Positions 10,801-22,075 of a stretch of DNA of 64,000 nt are shown piece after piece; positions within the stretch are counted from its first letter, which is position 1, and every line of letters starts with the position of its first letter. Under the pieces are notes generated by a model. It had not been told where the DNA came from. It did no database searches and saw only the letters and a list, made by a program, of their open reading frames with translations. This DNA is from Uranotaenia lowii (taxonomy: Eukaryota > Arthropoda > Insecta > Diptera > Culicidae): contig NC_073691.1 of assembly GCF_029784155.1 (NCBI RefSeq), forward strand, positions 52,620,490 to 52,684,489, in the 5' to 3' direction. Both the position numbers and the translations under genes were made by a program.

Positions 10801-13272
10801 TTTTTCACTTTCATAAGTTCGTCAATGAAGTTTTTTTTTGCTTGTGCCCTATCAAACATCAACCGAAATTAAGAATGAATTGTTGTAAATTATTCATATC
10901 AATTTTGTCTTCATGTTAAGATCATAAACAACTCGAATGAAAATGAATGTTTCTTTATCAAAAAATTTATGTAAGGAGGAGTGAATACCATATTCTAACT
11001 TAATTGTTCATTTAACTGATAAAAAGTTTCCAAACAAAGACTTATCCAGAAAACTAAAAATAAAGAGCAGTAAAAATAAAAGAATATTATAAAATTGTAC
11101 TTAGCTTGTAACTCCGTCTAGAAAATCGTCCTAAATAGAATTTTCTTTTTTCTCAGGTGTTTTGGATGTGATCAGATGCTGCACTTTTTCCAAAGCAGTA
11201 ACGCCTGTAACGCTTACTCTAGCGTTGATCTGAGCTTTCTCAAAAGCTTTCCAGCACCACTTTCATTTGATTTTGCAAACTTCACCGAAGCTCCGAATAA
11301 AAAAAAATCGTAACGTCATGCAGAAAATAGTAAAAACACACAATTGAAAAATGAAATTTCTCTTAATATTCCAAACAGTCCTTGAAACCTCCATGATATA
11401 AACCATGCTTGGCATCGCTCCTCAGATTTGCCCGTTCAGAGTAAGAGCGTGTATTTTTTTCGCTGTGCTCTCCCAAACGGAGAATCTTTAAAAAAATGCT
11501 CCGTTACCTCCAGAGCGACCAAGCGTCCACCCGAGTGTGGGCAAGAGAAGCAAGCAAACTGATGAAGTGCGTCCCGGTGCAGATAAATTCGTTCGCACTC
11601 GGGCGATAGAGAAGCTTTACAGAAAACTCGGTTTGTCTTCATCGGTTGCGTCTGGATCGATGTTTGGAAGTGCGTCAGAATTTACAATGCAGAACATAAA
11701 TCTAACGGAACTAAATTAATAACGCCAAAGGTAGTTAAGATAGAATGCTGGTGTTTTCGACAACATTGTTCTGTATAATAAAGCGCATATTTTTATATGA
11801 AATATAAAGTTTAGAAGTCCACCAATAGCGAGATATAAATCATAACTTTCTTGTTTAGCATATTAGAGCTTAAGTTTCTTCTACAAAGTTATTTATCTCA
11901 ACAAAATACACAACTTTGCTTAACATATCAAAGTTCTACAATCTTAACCCAAGAAGATACGGTTGAATAAAAAAAAAATACTTGAAAAATGCACTACAAA
12001 AAGTTATTGTTATTATCGCGCTATTTTTAAATCTCTCGCCTTTAAATTTTATATCAAAATATGCAAATTAACAACTTTGTCCAAAACACCTATCTTTTCA
12101 TTCCTAAGCGAGTTCCTCTAGATTGATGTTCTGCACCAGGACAAATGATTAGCTACGATAGCTTTCTTCGGTCGAAAAATATCAAAAGCGTAGCGGTTAA
12201 GGAAGATAAATCCTAAATTTTACTATTTGTGAAAGTTTTGAAGTTTTATTACTTAAATTTGTCCCAGATTCTTGCGTAATGTTCACGGTTTGTTTAAAAG
12301 GCAAAGATTTTTGGATAATTTGAGTAAATGTTACTTTTCGAATTGCTGCTTTTGTAAATTAATGCTTCCCACGTACGATATCAAGAGCACATAAACCTAA
12401 GTAAACAGCAATTTGCGGATGCCCGGATATTGTGAAAAAACTACTTGGATTTTGCCCAGTTTCATCCACATTATTTGGAAAATGAAACAAGAAAATCGAA
12501 TTCAGTTTAAAATTATTTGTCAAAAATTGGATTTGTGAAAGTTTTTTTCATCAAACATCAAACCAAAACTTTACTTCGTATGCTTTAAACATAAATTTGA
12601 CACTGCTGATGTGTTGCGACAAAAAAAATGTAAGTCGTTTTTCTTTACTAGATGAATGTCTGGAATTTCCTCAGATTTGGCCGGATATTGCTCGGTTTAT
12701 GGAATGGAGAATTTCAGATTATTTGCCCGGTTTTCACCATGTTTTTCAAATAATTTGCCAGGAAGTGCCCGGCCCGGCTACGTACAAAAATAGTTCATAC
12801 ATAAACCTACATTGGACCTCTTCAACTGATGCACTGTTCCGCACTGCATAACGGCTTTTTTGAAGAAAACATTCCTGCATTGAAATCTTTCTGGCTTGAT
12901 ACACTGAGCGGCACAGCAGCGTCGCTAGAGCACAATTTTCTTGCCAGCTCCTTCTCTTTTCTTTAGAGCGAGCGACGTCCACCCGACCGTCAGAGCAACC
13001 GCAATCGGGCGCACTCGGCAAAAAGATAAGTGAACGTTGATCGGCTGAGCAGTGCACTCGGAAACCGAAATGATAAAAGTGTAATTCGTTCTCTGCTCTG
13101 TTCTGTTTGCGAGGTGTTGGACAAGCATGAATATAAACTATCGCGTACACTTCACTAATCGATATCGCATCGAATAATTAATAAAACCCGGCTAAATTCG
13201 ACTGAAATTTATTTTCAAACCCGTACGTAAACGAAACCGTGTCCTCCGCAAACCAGGGTTCCCAGTTCTCCC
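7865..13272 (-). mobile_element. Retroposon-like insertion with (TAAGC)n tail, 20-bp TSD, copy 1
   Basis: The 20 bases at 7845-7864 (CACACTGACATGACACTTAG) are repeated exactly at 13273-13292. Just inside the left copy is CTTAGCTTAGCTTAG, read on the minus strand as a (TAAGC)n 3' tail. A long target duplication plus a short-repeat tail is the mark of target-primed reverse transcription. The first 400 bp (7865-8280) are shared with a second insertion at 46869-49603 that has its own different duplication. No RT, endonuclease or other domain is seen in 5.4 kb. GC-richer patches at 11430-11690 and 12900-13120 look transcript-like. The source could be a non-autonomous LINE or a captured long transcript. 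Confidence 0.65.
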
Positions 13273-13292
13273 CACACTGACATGACACTTAG

Positions 13293-14772
13293 AACACAAA
13301 TTCGCCCATTTTCTGGCTAAATTTTTAGTCAAATTTTGAAGGTTCGTAATTCTGATGGTAGGTGGCGAACCTGCAAAATTTTACAAAAAAATGCCCTGTA
13401 TGAAAAATTTACCCGTTTGCGTACTTGTTTTTAAAGTTGAGTGGCACTTTATAATTGAGGTAGCATTTCTTCAAATCCATCGATGCGCACTCTAGAATCG
13501 ATATTGCGTACTGTTGGTAAAATTATCCAACAAACGAAATCGAGTGTCAAGTCAATATGGTCAGTGATAAAACCAATATAACTATGATAAATTATGACAA
13601 CGGTAGTAGAAAAAATTGACATTAAAATGACAAAAAAATATGTCAAATGTACTAGAATACAAAAAAATCTGTCAAAACTATGATGAAAATCTGGATTTAT
13701 TATGAAGAAGGGGATAAAAATATTACAAAATTCTGAAAAAAAATGTCAAAAAATGACAGAACGATGACAAATACGACAATTAAATGCCAAAAATTTAGCA
13801 AAATATGGCCATAATTCGAAAAAAATAATGAAAAATAAGTCATACAAATATGACAAATGTGATAACAATATGACGAAAAAATGACAAAATGTGACAAAAT
13901 CAAGACAAAACTAAGAGCTTGTAATATACATATGTAGCACTATTATCAAGTCAGGAGCCGATGTTTGTTAGTTCGAATACAAGAGTAAACATCGAACATA
14001 GTTGTACCGGACAAGTTTTTCAGTTATTTTTCGCGAACTGCATCGCTTATATGAATTGTGAATGACATGAAGATATTAAAACGACTGTAGTTGAAACAAA
14101 GTTGAAAAAAAAAATGTATAAACTATCAAAAATTTTGAAAATCAAAAAAAAAATCTGACAAAATAATCCATGAAAAACGACAAATGGAAAAATGATAAAA
14201 TAAAAACAAAAATTGACAATAGCATGGAAAAAAACAGACAGAACTATATCGAAGCTTTGACATTTTTTGTGGTAATTTTGTTTTTTTTTCTGTCATATTT
14301 TTATCACATTTCAACTACATTTCTCAAAGTATTGTGAGATTTCTGTCATTTTATTTACAAATTTCAGCCTGTTTGTCATATTTTATTGGTTATTCTTATT
14401 ATTATAGATATTATATTTTTATCACATTTGTCAGATTTTCCATAGTGTTGTCAAACTTTTGTCAATGTTTAGTTCGAGTTTTGTCTTTATTGTAAATTTT
14501 TTGTCATTTTTTTTCTTATAGTTTTATCAAAGTTTCTTTTGATTTTATTATCAAATTTATTTAATTGTTTTTTATTATATTTTGGTCATTGGTGTGTGTT
14601 TATTTCAAATTTTTGCTATATTCTTCTCATATTTTTATCACAATTGACAATTTTTTTCTCATGATATTTTAATAATATTGTCATATTATGCCGATTTTGC
14701 TACATAATTTTTAAATTTTTTTATAAGAATTTATTTTTTGCAATTTTCAGACATTTAAATATTTTAAAGTAG
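13293..14772. repeat. Degenerate TGACAAAAAT-type repeat DNA
   Basis: From about 13540 to 13910 the sense strand carries many TGACAAA-type words; from about 14280 to 14700 the complementary words (TTTTTGTCAT, TTTTATCACATTTGTCA) dominate, so the tract is roughly palindromic around 13.9-14.1 kb. A short tRNA-like or SINE-like segment at about 13950-14010 (AGTTCGAATACAAGAGTAAA) resembles 40090-40140. No genes recognised. Confidence 0.55.
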
Positions 14773-14806
14773 AGTGGAAGCCGCCATATTGGATTTCAAG
14801 ATGGCG

Positions 14807-16221
14807 TACCATAGCGTCAGACAGCGAAATTCGATTTCTTCTAATTGAGTCCTAAGACCCTATACCAGTAATAAGGAGTGTTTCATGCAAGTTTAAGATG
14901 TTCAATGCATTTTAAAGTTAGGTGGAAACCACCATCTTTGATTTCCAACTGGCGTCATAAATCTAATTTTCGAGGTCCTCACAAGGTCCATGCACCGTGT
15001 ATTTAACGGTGTGTTTATAGAAGATGTTTAAATGAAAAAATACAGTAGCTCATGCTTTTTTCAGAAATGGAAAATTTAGCCTTTTCTTTATTATTTTTAG
15101 GCAAAATTAAAATATTTGGTCGGTGAGTTCCCATACGTTTTTTTTAGATTTGAAGTCCATATTTAGACATTTTTATCATGAAAATTATACCAGTGCAATG
15201 GAATAGAATTTTTTTGTTAAAATTTTTTTTATTTATTTTTCTTCAAGGTTTGTCGTTTTGAAAAAAAAAAAAAATTAAAACGTCTGGAAAGATTGGTTGG
15301 TTTCCAACAAAATATTAATAATCTTTTTTTATTTTGAAAAAATTTAAAATTTCCACATTAATTATAAGTATCGCTGTATTAAAAGACAGTAACAAGCAAA
15401 ATTTAAGCTAGAATGAACTGCTGTAGCGATTTGCGTTGAGTCTGAAGTGCGATGGAATTTTGAGACATTTAACTTAGAAAAATTTTAAAAACTAATTTCT
15501 CATCAAAACTCATCATTTCAATATTCATTATATTATTTTTCTTTTTCAAAGCTTAGATTAGCTCCAGTGTTGCCACAATAAGAAAATCTAAGGATAATAA
15601 AATCAAATGGATTCAAATATGGATTTATATTATTCTAGATTATTCTTATTATTTCAGATAATTTGACGCTCTCAGACTGCTGAAAGGATTCAATTTCTAA
15701 ATTTAAGGATTGAAAGATAATAATAAGATATAATTTTTAAGCATCGGTAACTAGTTTAAAAAAATGAAAAATTTTCAAATTTTTTGATGATATTGTTGAG
15801 TAACCAGTTCAACTTAAAAGTATTAAAAGTTAAAACTAAGTTAATTAGCACCTATGAAATCATAAAACACTGAAAATATATTTAGTTTTTGTCAAATAGA
15901 AAATTTTCAAAAAAAAATTTTGTAATGGGGGTCATCGACAAAATATTTTATTTTTGGTGAAAATGAACCGAAAACAGCTCTACTTTCTGCCCATGCAAAA
16001 ATTAGCGTAAAAGTATTTATTTAAGTCCTTCCACGAATCAAATCGTGAATTATTTTCTTAATATTCCCCTTCATATCCCCTGCGGTCTAGTTTCCACGGT
16101 CCTGGAATTTGCAAGGTCTTTGTTACGCGGTTTTCAGAATAAACGTGGTTTATCGGAATTCACGTAGATAGTTTTCTGCGCGGTTCATTTTTTATCCTGC
16201 AAACTAGATAATTTTTAACCC
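14807..16221. other. Gene-free AT-rich stretch
   Basis: A diverged partial copy of the 5727/14773 inverted repeat lies at about 14924-14960; otherwise no feature recognised before the non-LTR element begins. Confidence 0.4.
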
Positions 16222-16321
16222 CAGGTCAGGGGCGGCGTGCAACAACGACCGAACGCCTGTTCTCCAGGTCAGGGGCGGCTCAAACAGCGTCTGTCTCGCA
16301 GCGAGCGGCTGAATTTATGAA

Positions 16322-17305
16322 ATGCGGCTCCCGCCAGCTAAGTCCAAGATGGCAGCCCCATCGCGGGATAGGGACTTTAGGCTAACAACCTACTGCTCCC
16401 GATTAAAAATTGTTACGGAATCCGAAAGAAATGACCGATCTGGAACTTTGGCGACGACTTTTAGCATGAAAACACGGACACGAATTGGAACTTGGAATGT
16501 TTTAACCCTTGCCCAACAAGGCAAACTGGAACAACTTGCTAGAGAGGCTAGCCGCTTCAAGCTTGAAATTCTGGGACTGAGCGAAGTCCGTTGGCCTAAC
16601 ACGGGAGAACACAAGACACAATCCAGGCAAGTCTTGCTTTACTCTGGCATACGAGGAGAACATGCTACTCGGGAACGAAGAGTTGGTTTTCTGCTAAGCC
16701 CGCAGGCCTACGCGGCCCTCATTAGATGGGAACCGATAAACGGAAGAATAATCGTAGCCAGATTCAGAACACGGGTTAGAAATCTTACAATGGTCCAGTG
16801 TTATGCGCAAACTGACGTTGCCGACTTGCAGGAGAAAGAGCAGTTTTACAATCAACTGAACAGCGTGGTAGAGAGAATTCCGAAGGGTGACATTCAAATC
16901 CACTTAGGCGACTTCAACGCAAAGATTGGCTCCGACAATCAGGACTTTGAGCACATCATGGGGCGCCATGGTCTAGGACAGATGAGCGAAAACGGAGAGC
17001 TGCTTGTAGAATTATGTGGCAACAACAACATGGTGATCGGTGGATCGCTCTTCCCCCATCGACCAGCACATAAGGTCACTTGGGTATCCCGAGATGGCCG
17101 AACTGAAAATCAAATTGACCACATCTGCATCAGCCGAAAATGGAGAAGGAGCCTTCTTGATGTCCGCAACAAACGAAGCGCAGACATCGCTTCTGACCAT
17201 CACCTCGTCCTTGGCGAAATACGACTGAGAGTTGCGCGTGTCCAACGGCGCGAGGAGAAAGTCGGGTGTCGGTACGACGTCCGTCGGTTGGAGAATCCAG
17301 AGTGA
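16322..17305 (+). pseudogene. AP-like endonuclease domain of non-LTR element
   Basis: The protein shows the exonuclease/endonuclease/phosphatase signature in order: TRIGTWNVLTL, then LGLSEVRW with the metal-binding glutamate, GDFNAKIG in the middle and SDHHLV near the end. Such domains nick the target DNA to prime reverse transcription. The frame closes at 17303-17305 just where the correct reading moves to another frame (readable from about 17266), so a single indel separates it from the RT. The ATG at 16322 is the first in frame; the true start could be the internal Met before TRTRIGTWNV. Confidence 0.8.
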
Positions 17306-18620
17306 AAAGGGCATACGTTGAACAGCTGGAATCCCGAGCTTCTGAATTGCCGACAGACGGAACAGTCGAAGAACAGTGGTGCGGAATCAAGAATGCCTTT
17401 ATCACGACGAGCCATGGTACTCTCGGTAAAGTTCGTGGAAGAAGAAGTGAATGGATGTCGGATGAAACTTGGGGGATGGTCGATGATCGGAGAAAGGCGA
17501 AAGTCGGAATTGAGTAGGCATGTACCCGGTCAGAAAAATCAGCCGTCCGCTTACGATATGCGGAGCTGGAAAAGGCAGTTAAACGAGCTTGTAGACGAGA
17601 CAAGAGAGCCTGGACAAACTCCCTAGCCGAAGAGGAAGAAAGAGCCGCCGCCATTGGAGATATCCGATTACTTTATGACATTTCTCGCCGCCTCAGTGGT
17701 GCAAGGACTAATGCAAGAATGCCGCTGAAAGACCGAGCAGGTCAGTTATTGACCGATCAAACAGGTCAGCTCAAACGATGGACTGAGCACTTCGAACAAC
17801 TCTTCCGAGTCACGAATAGCGATGGTCAACAGAATCCGCAGCTCGAAACGCCAACAGTAAGTCGCATTAATGGCGTCAACTCGGAAGCGCCTTCGCTGGT
17901 TGAAATAGAAGCGGCAATCAAAAACATTAAATCCAACAAAGCACCTGGGATCGATTGCATCCCTACTGAAATGCTGAAAGCCGACCCTGCCCTGTCAGAA
18001 CAAATGTTGCATCGTCTTTTCGCTGACATCTGGGATACTGCAACATTCCCGGCCGACTGGATGCAGGATATCCTCGTAAAGGTCCCGAAGAAAGAAGACC
18101 TGACAGAGTGCGGTAACTGGCGAGGCATAACGTTGATCTGTACAACCCTCAAAGTACTCTGCAAAGTGATCCTGAACAGGATCCAGGAGAAAATCGACGC
18201 TACACTCCGACGGCAACAAGCTGGATTCCGATCCGGACGATCATGTGTGGACCACATCACAACGCTACGAATCATACTGGAACAAATCAACGAATTCCAG
18301 GACTCTCTTCTGCTGGTGTTCGTTGATTTCGAAAAAGTATTCGACCGACTTAACCATGAAAACATCTGGGCGGCTCTAAGGCGACGAGGGGTCCCAGAGA
18401 AACTAGTCCATCTCATCGAAGCACAATACGAGGCATTTTCGTGCAAGGTCTTGCACGACGGTGTCTTGTCCGAACCAATCCCGGTAACTGCTAGAGTGAG
18501 ACAAGGATGTATCTTATCACCGCTACTTTTTCTAATCGTAATGGATGAGATCTTGACTGGATCGATTGACTGTGCACCGAACCAAATCCGTATTGCTGTA
18601 CGGGTGCGAAACTTGGTGCA
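17266..18620 (+). pseudogene. Reverse transcriptase part of the same non-LTR element
   Basis: One frame runs from here to the LTR-like insertion, interrupted by a stop at 17515-17517. RT landmarks are KAPGIDCIPTEML, QAGFRSGRSCVDHI, LLLVFVDFEKVFDRL (motif A) and RQGCILSPLLF (motif B). The next motif, YxDD, is absent because the sequence jumps from the SIDCAPN codons (about 18570) to a part that in the copy at 43765-45545 lies about 400 bp further on. This copy therefore cannot make active RT. Confidence 0.85.
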
Positions 18621-18623
18621 CAT

Positions 18624-19505
18624 TGTAACATTTTGAACATCAAAGTTCAGCTTTGATTAAGCACCCTATTCAAACGACGATAATATTCATGCGAAACACA
18701 CTCCAAAACGCACGAGCAAAACACCCGAGCGAAAACCTTGAGCGTCGACCGAAAACTATACAGCATCACACCAAACTGCACTAGATCGGAATTGATAAAA
18801 GGGCAGTGATTGCTGCGATCGAGTGTCAGTCTGTTCTTGGGCCTTCTCCCGTGTGGTCGGTAAGTGCGACCAAAAGTTTTTGTGCGCTGCTGTTGGAATA
18901 GCCGCTGGTTTGCTGTCGCTACGACCAATGTTGCCGTGTCGTTGCTGTCGTGTTGGACGCTTGGAAGCGGTTCGCTACCGCAGGTGCGATGTTCTGCACG
19001 TGGCGTGGGAGAAGAGTGCGGGAGCGATCTGGGTGTCAAACCGTCACCCGTTTATAGAGGTCCAATCTTCGTTCGATCGCTCTCGCCAGCCGGAGCAAGG
19101 AAATCCAGAAGGGCCACGTAAGTTGTTAAAACAACAAATATTAGTGATGCGTTGCTAAGTTTGCCGTGGTTTTCCTCAGGAAACCAGTGGCCCTTTTTTG
19201 GTGTTATCCATTTTACTTTTGCGGAACGAAAGCTGGAATCCGGTTGAGCCGACGGAAGCTGAGGCTGACCGGCCAATTAGTAAAAATTGTAGTACCAATG
19301 TAATGTTGTGAAAAATTAAAGGGTGTGAAATCAGACTTGAACTTGTGAATTATCTGGCACGGAACCACGACTTCCCGCTAGCCTCCGGGCAAACTAAACG
19401 CGGGTGTTGGCAAATTTTCACTGGAAAATTTGGCGCTTAAGTCAACATCTTATTAACCTTGTTCGTTTTGATTTTCCTTGAATTTTGCCTCACCAAAACG
19501 TTACA
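18624..19505. mobile_element. 882-bp LTR-like insertion (probable solo LTR) inside the non-LTR element
   Basis: The insertion starts TGTAACATTTTG and ends CAAAACGTTACA, an imperfect inverted terminal repeat with TG...CA ends. It is flanked by ACAT at 18620-18623 and 19506-19509, and the homologous copy near 44170 has the uninterrupted site. TG...CA ends with a 4-bp duplication fit a solo LTR left by recombination. A small DNA transposon is a weaker alternative. Open frames inside (for example 18823-19158) show no known domain. Confidence 0.65.
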
Positions 19506-19509
19506 ACAT

Positions 19510-19925
19510 ATGCGGTAACGACGCGAAAACTTCAAGTATTTGTAAATCGCTGCCTGCGGAATATCATCCGCGCTTGGTGGCCTGGCAACTGGATCTCGAA
19601 TGAGGAACTGAATCGCCGGTGTCATCAAAGGGCGATAGAAATCGATATTCGGGAACGTAAGTGGAGATGGATTGGGCACACGCTACGAAGAGATGAAAAC
19701 GAGATTTGCAGAGAGGCGCTAGATTGGAATCCAGAAGGTCATCGAAGAAGAGGCAGACCCAGAAACTCGTGGCGGCGAAGCCTAGCCGCTGAAATCCGAA
19801 CTGTCGACGAGAATCTTGACTGGGACCAGGTGAAGACGCTGGCTCCGGATCGTCAACAGTGGAGGTCTTTTTCCACGGCCCTATGCACCGGTGGATCGGC
19901 GCGGGATCATTAAGTAAGTAAGTAA
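19510..19925 (+). pseudogene. C-terminal end of the non-LTR polyprotein with (TAAG)n tail
   Basis: The frame after the insertion reads through TTRKLQVFVNRCLRNIIR and RRRGRPRNSWRR, ending RDH-stop at 19911-19913. The GRPR-x-W-R and DRQQWR motifs are usual at the C terminus of this non-LTR type. TAAGTAAGTAAGTAA follows, matching the (TTAACTAACTTAA)-like end of the copy at 43765. Confidence 0.8.
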
Positions 19926-20279
19926 ACAGAAGCGAAGAAACTGGATTCAATGCCCTTGTCTGCTAGAATAGTAATAGAACGAATTTCTACATTAGCCGAA
20001 AATACGAGGGAACAAGTTATTTTTGCTTTAAAACAGGCGAAATACTTTGCTATTCAGCTTGATGAGACAACCGATTTCAGTTGCAATTCACAGCTAATGC
20101 TATATCTTCGCTACAAAGGTGCAGATAGTTTTGAAGAGGAATTGCTGATTTGTTCTCCGCTCGAGTTGAGATCTCGTGGAATTGATGTCTGTAATAAATT
20201 GAATAAATACTTCAATGCACATAATTTAAAATGGGAAAACTGTTTTTTTATGAAAAAGAACATAATAAATTTAAATTAA
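19926..20279 (+). pseudogene. hAT-type transposase fragment (ZBED5/SCAND3-like)
   Basis: About 110 residues read MPLSARIVIERISTLAEN, then QAKYFAIQLDETTDF and LMLYLRYKGAD, ending near NLKWENC. The pattern of a regulator-like helix, FxxQLDExTD and LLVYVRY matches hAT-family transposases of the ZBED5/SCAND3 group, the acidic DE/D belonging to the RNase H-like core. The reading stays open upstream to the tail of the non-LTR element (AEAKKLDS), so the non-LTR insertion probably cut into it. The rest of the transposase is not present in the window. Confidence 0.65.
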
Positions 20280-21197
20280 GATCATTAATAATAATCAATT
20301 ATTGTCATTTTGCGAACACATTTTTCATCTAGGTTAATTTCTAACCTTATCTTGAAATAGATTTTAAAAATTCGGTTTTAATTTCTTTTTAAAACTGGTG
20401 TTATATTTTAGTTAGCTTTTCCTGTGTACTGATTTTTATGTCCGAAACTATCTTGGTTTCTATTTGAATTCGTTCTATAATTTTTTTTGAAAAATTGATT
20501 TGAAATTCTTAAACTAGACTGCTTGGAATTTATTTTTATGCAAATTTGTTGCTCAGAATAAGGCACATCATTTGAATAGCTTATAAATGATTTACCGGAA
20601 GAAGTGTTGATTTAAAATGATTGATTTTAAAACTATAAAAAATCATTTTTCCAGTTTGTGTGATGGTTATGAGTTGAAAAATGGCTTTTAAAAACAATTT
20701 TTTTTATTTATTGTGCATTTATGGTATACTAATTATTTTTAGTTAAATCTGAATTTTGAAACCCTTCTACTTCAGCATTAAAATACTATTAAATGCATAC
20801 AAGTAACCCACATTTTGAGAAGAAGAAGGCTCTGATAAAGGTTACAAAAAAAAACAATTAAATCGGGTCAATGTAAAATGCATTTAAAATTTGATCAGAT
20901 GGGCAAAGTATCACATTGCTCACGTTAGTTTCAACACAAAACATAGTAAAGGAGTTCATTAAATATTTTTATCAATATAATATGGATGTGTTGCAAGGCA
21001 TACAGTGGCAAGCTAGTTTAAGATATTTTACCGTGAAAATTTAATAGTTTTCAATCCGTAGAAATTGTAAGTTCCTAGATTCGAAGAATGTTATAGTAAA
21101 CTTTTTAGTCACTGCTCACATTCCCGCAAAGTAAGAAGTCAGGATTTTTTCTCTGCCCACGCGTACAATTTAGCTGTTCTATAAATTTTCCACTTAC
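20280..21197. other. Gene-free AT-rich stretch
   Basis: No gene or clear repeat seen. It is intronic or downstream with respect to the minus-strand exon at 21198-21484. Confidence 0.4.
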
Positions 21198-21484
21198 CTC
21201 CTTCGATTTACTGCTACCCTTAGGGTGTTTCACTCGCTGACGAAGACGGTCCTGGTCCTGGTTCTGGTCCCGGTCATTGTATTCCTGCAGCAGCCCTTCT
21301 TCATCCAGCTTCCCGGCATTGAACAGATCCGGTCCAACTCGGGACCGCCACTCGGAAAGAGTTTCCGCGAGACCCTCAAGCAGCTTGCCTCGGAACACAC
21401 TCAGACCCGGCTCCAGTCGACTGGCCACATCCAACAGGTCCCGGCAAAGTTCAACCTTCCGCTTCAGCTGCTCCAGATTGAGTT
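21198..21484 (-). CDS. Internal exon of a host gene, probably SET/MYND (SmydA-like) C-terminal region
   Basis: On the minus strand a pyrimidine-rich acceptor ending CACTCTCAG precedes the exon (first base 21484), and the donor GAG|GTAAGT follows it (last base 21198). The exon is 287 nt and starts with the last two bases of a codon. The peptide includes LKRKVELCRDLLDVASRLEP and GLSVFRGKLLEGL, then a charged tail. The CxxLL-VAxxLEPGxSxFRGxLL pattern is what I know from the helical C-terminal region of insect SmydA/msta-type SET-MYND proteins, putative lysine methyltransferases. Neighbouring exons are not recognised in the window. Exon structure is convincing; the family call is by memory of the motif. 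Confidence 0.6.
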
Positions 21485-21854
21485 CTGAGAGTGTATTGAG
21501 GTGGAAGAAAGAAAACAACCGTGTAAGCATCAGTGGTCCCGGGATAAGTAATTACGAGCACTTGGTTCGATTTCAAAGCACGTGCTAGCTGATGGATGTA
21601 ATGGAATTTGTAGAAATGTTGAAGTGTGCACCTCGTAAAGTCAGGCAAACTTCACCTTCCGGGAAGGAATTTATGAGTGGTGAAACATATCTGTTACAGG
21701 GAGCTATCCTGAGCATTCCAAATGGTTAATTCCAACTTTTTTTTCTTTCACTAGCCACTTGATTTCTTGGATAGCAGTTTTTTGTATGTTTCTCATAAAA
21801 AGTTGGTATGATTATTGATAATTGATAATGAGAGTTCAAATAAATCAGTTTAAA
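21485..21854. other. Gene-free stretch, likely intron upstream of the minus-strand exon
   Basis: No other exon-like open frame with splice signals recognised. Confidence 0.35.
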
Positions 21855-22075
21855 TTGAAAATCTTATCATACTTTTCCAATTCAAAGTAAGAAATCTAAA
21901 TTTAAAATTGACAAAAAAATGTAATAGTTTTGGAAATCCATTCAAAATTCAAAAATTCGGTGAAATCTGTAAATATTTCAAAATGTTGTGTAATGTGACA
22001 GAGATCTGTGATGAAAATTTCCTCAAAATTCTGTGATATTACAGATTTTTATATGATTTCGACAACCTTGGTTAA
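21855..22075. repeat. Partial MITE of the CAAGGTTGCC family
   Basis: The stretch is clearly similar to 46290-46501, sharing CTTATCATACTTTTCCAATT, TCTGTGATGAAAATTT and the end CGACAACCTTGG. One end (near 22070) matches the family terminus; the other end is missing. Confidence 0.65.

Larger units (their letters stand above)
5727..14806. repeat. Block bounded by a 34-bp perfect inverted repeat
   Basis: Positions 5727-5760 and 14773-14806 are exact reverse complements containing CAATATGGCGGCTTCCACT on the left side. Similarity decays but continues on both sides of the 34 bp. Degenerate A-rich DNA lies just inside each end. This resembles the termini or subtermini of one large non-autonomous element later expanded by insertions, but no target duplication was found, and two separate copies of one repeat in opposite orientation is an alternative. 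A third, more diverged copy lies at about 14924-14960. Confidence 0.5.
16222..19925 (+). mobile_element. Non-LTR retrotransposon (AP endonuclease-RT type), near full length, broken
   Basis: It begins with a 5' leader that repeats CAGGTCAGGGGCGGC (16225 and 16266 areas). Endonuclease and RT regions follow, then a C-terminal region and a (TAAG)n tail at about 19910-19925. Defects: a frameshift near 17.3 kb, a stop at 17515-17517, a deletion of about 400 bp after 18576 that removes the catalytic YxDD region, and an 882-bp LTR-like insertion at 18624-19505. Two more copies lie at 43765-45545 and 61524-62046. The endonuclease resembles RTE/CFDP2-like proteins, but the clade is not certain. Confidence 0.85.

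Noticed and set aside
12746..13150. Minus-strand 134-codon frame at the 5' end of the first (TAAGC)n retroposon
   Set aside because: No domain recognised; could be transcript-derived but evidence is too weak to call a gene.
17826..18623. Long minus-strand frame (265 codons)
   Set aside because: Shadow of the reverse transcriptase on the plus strand; its codons mirror the RT.
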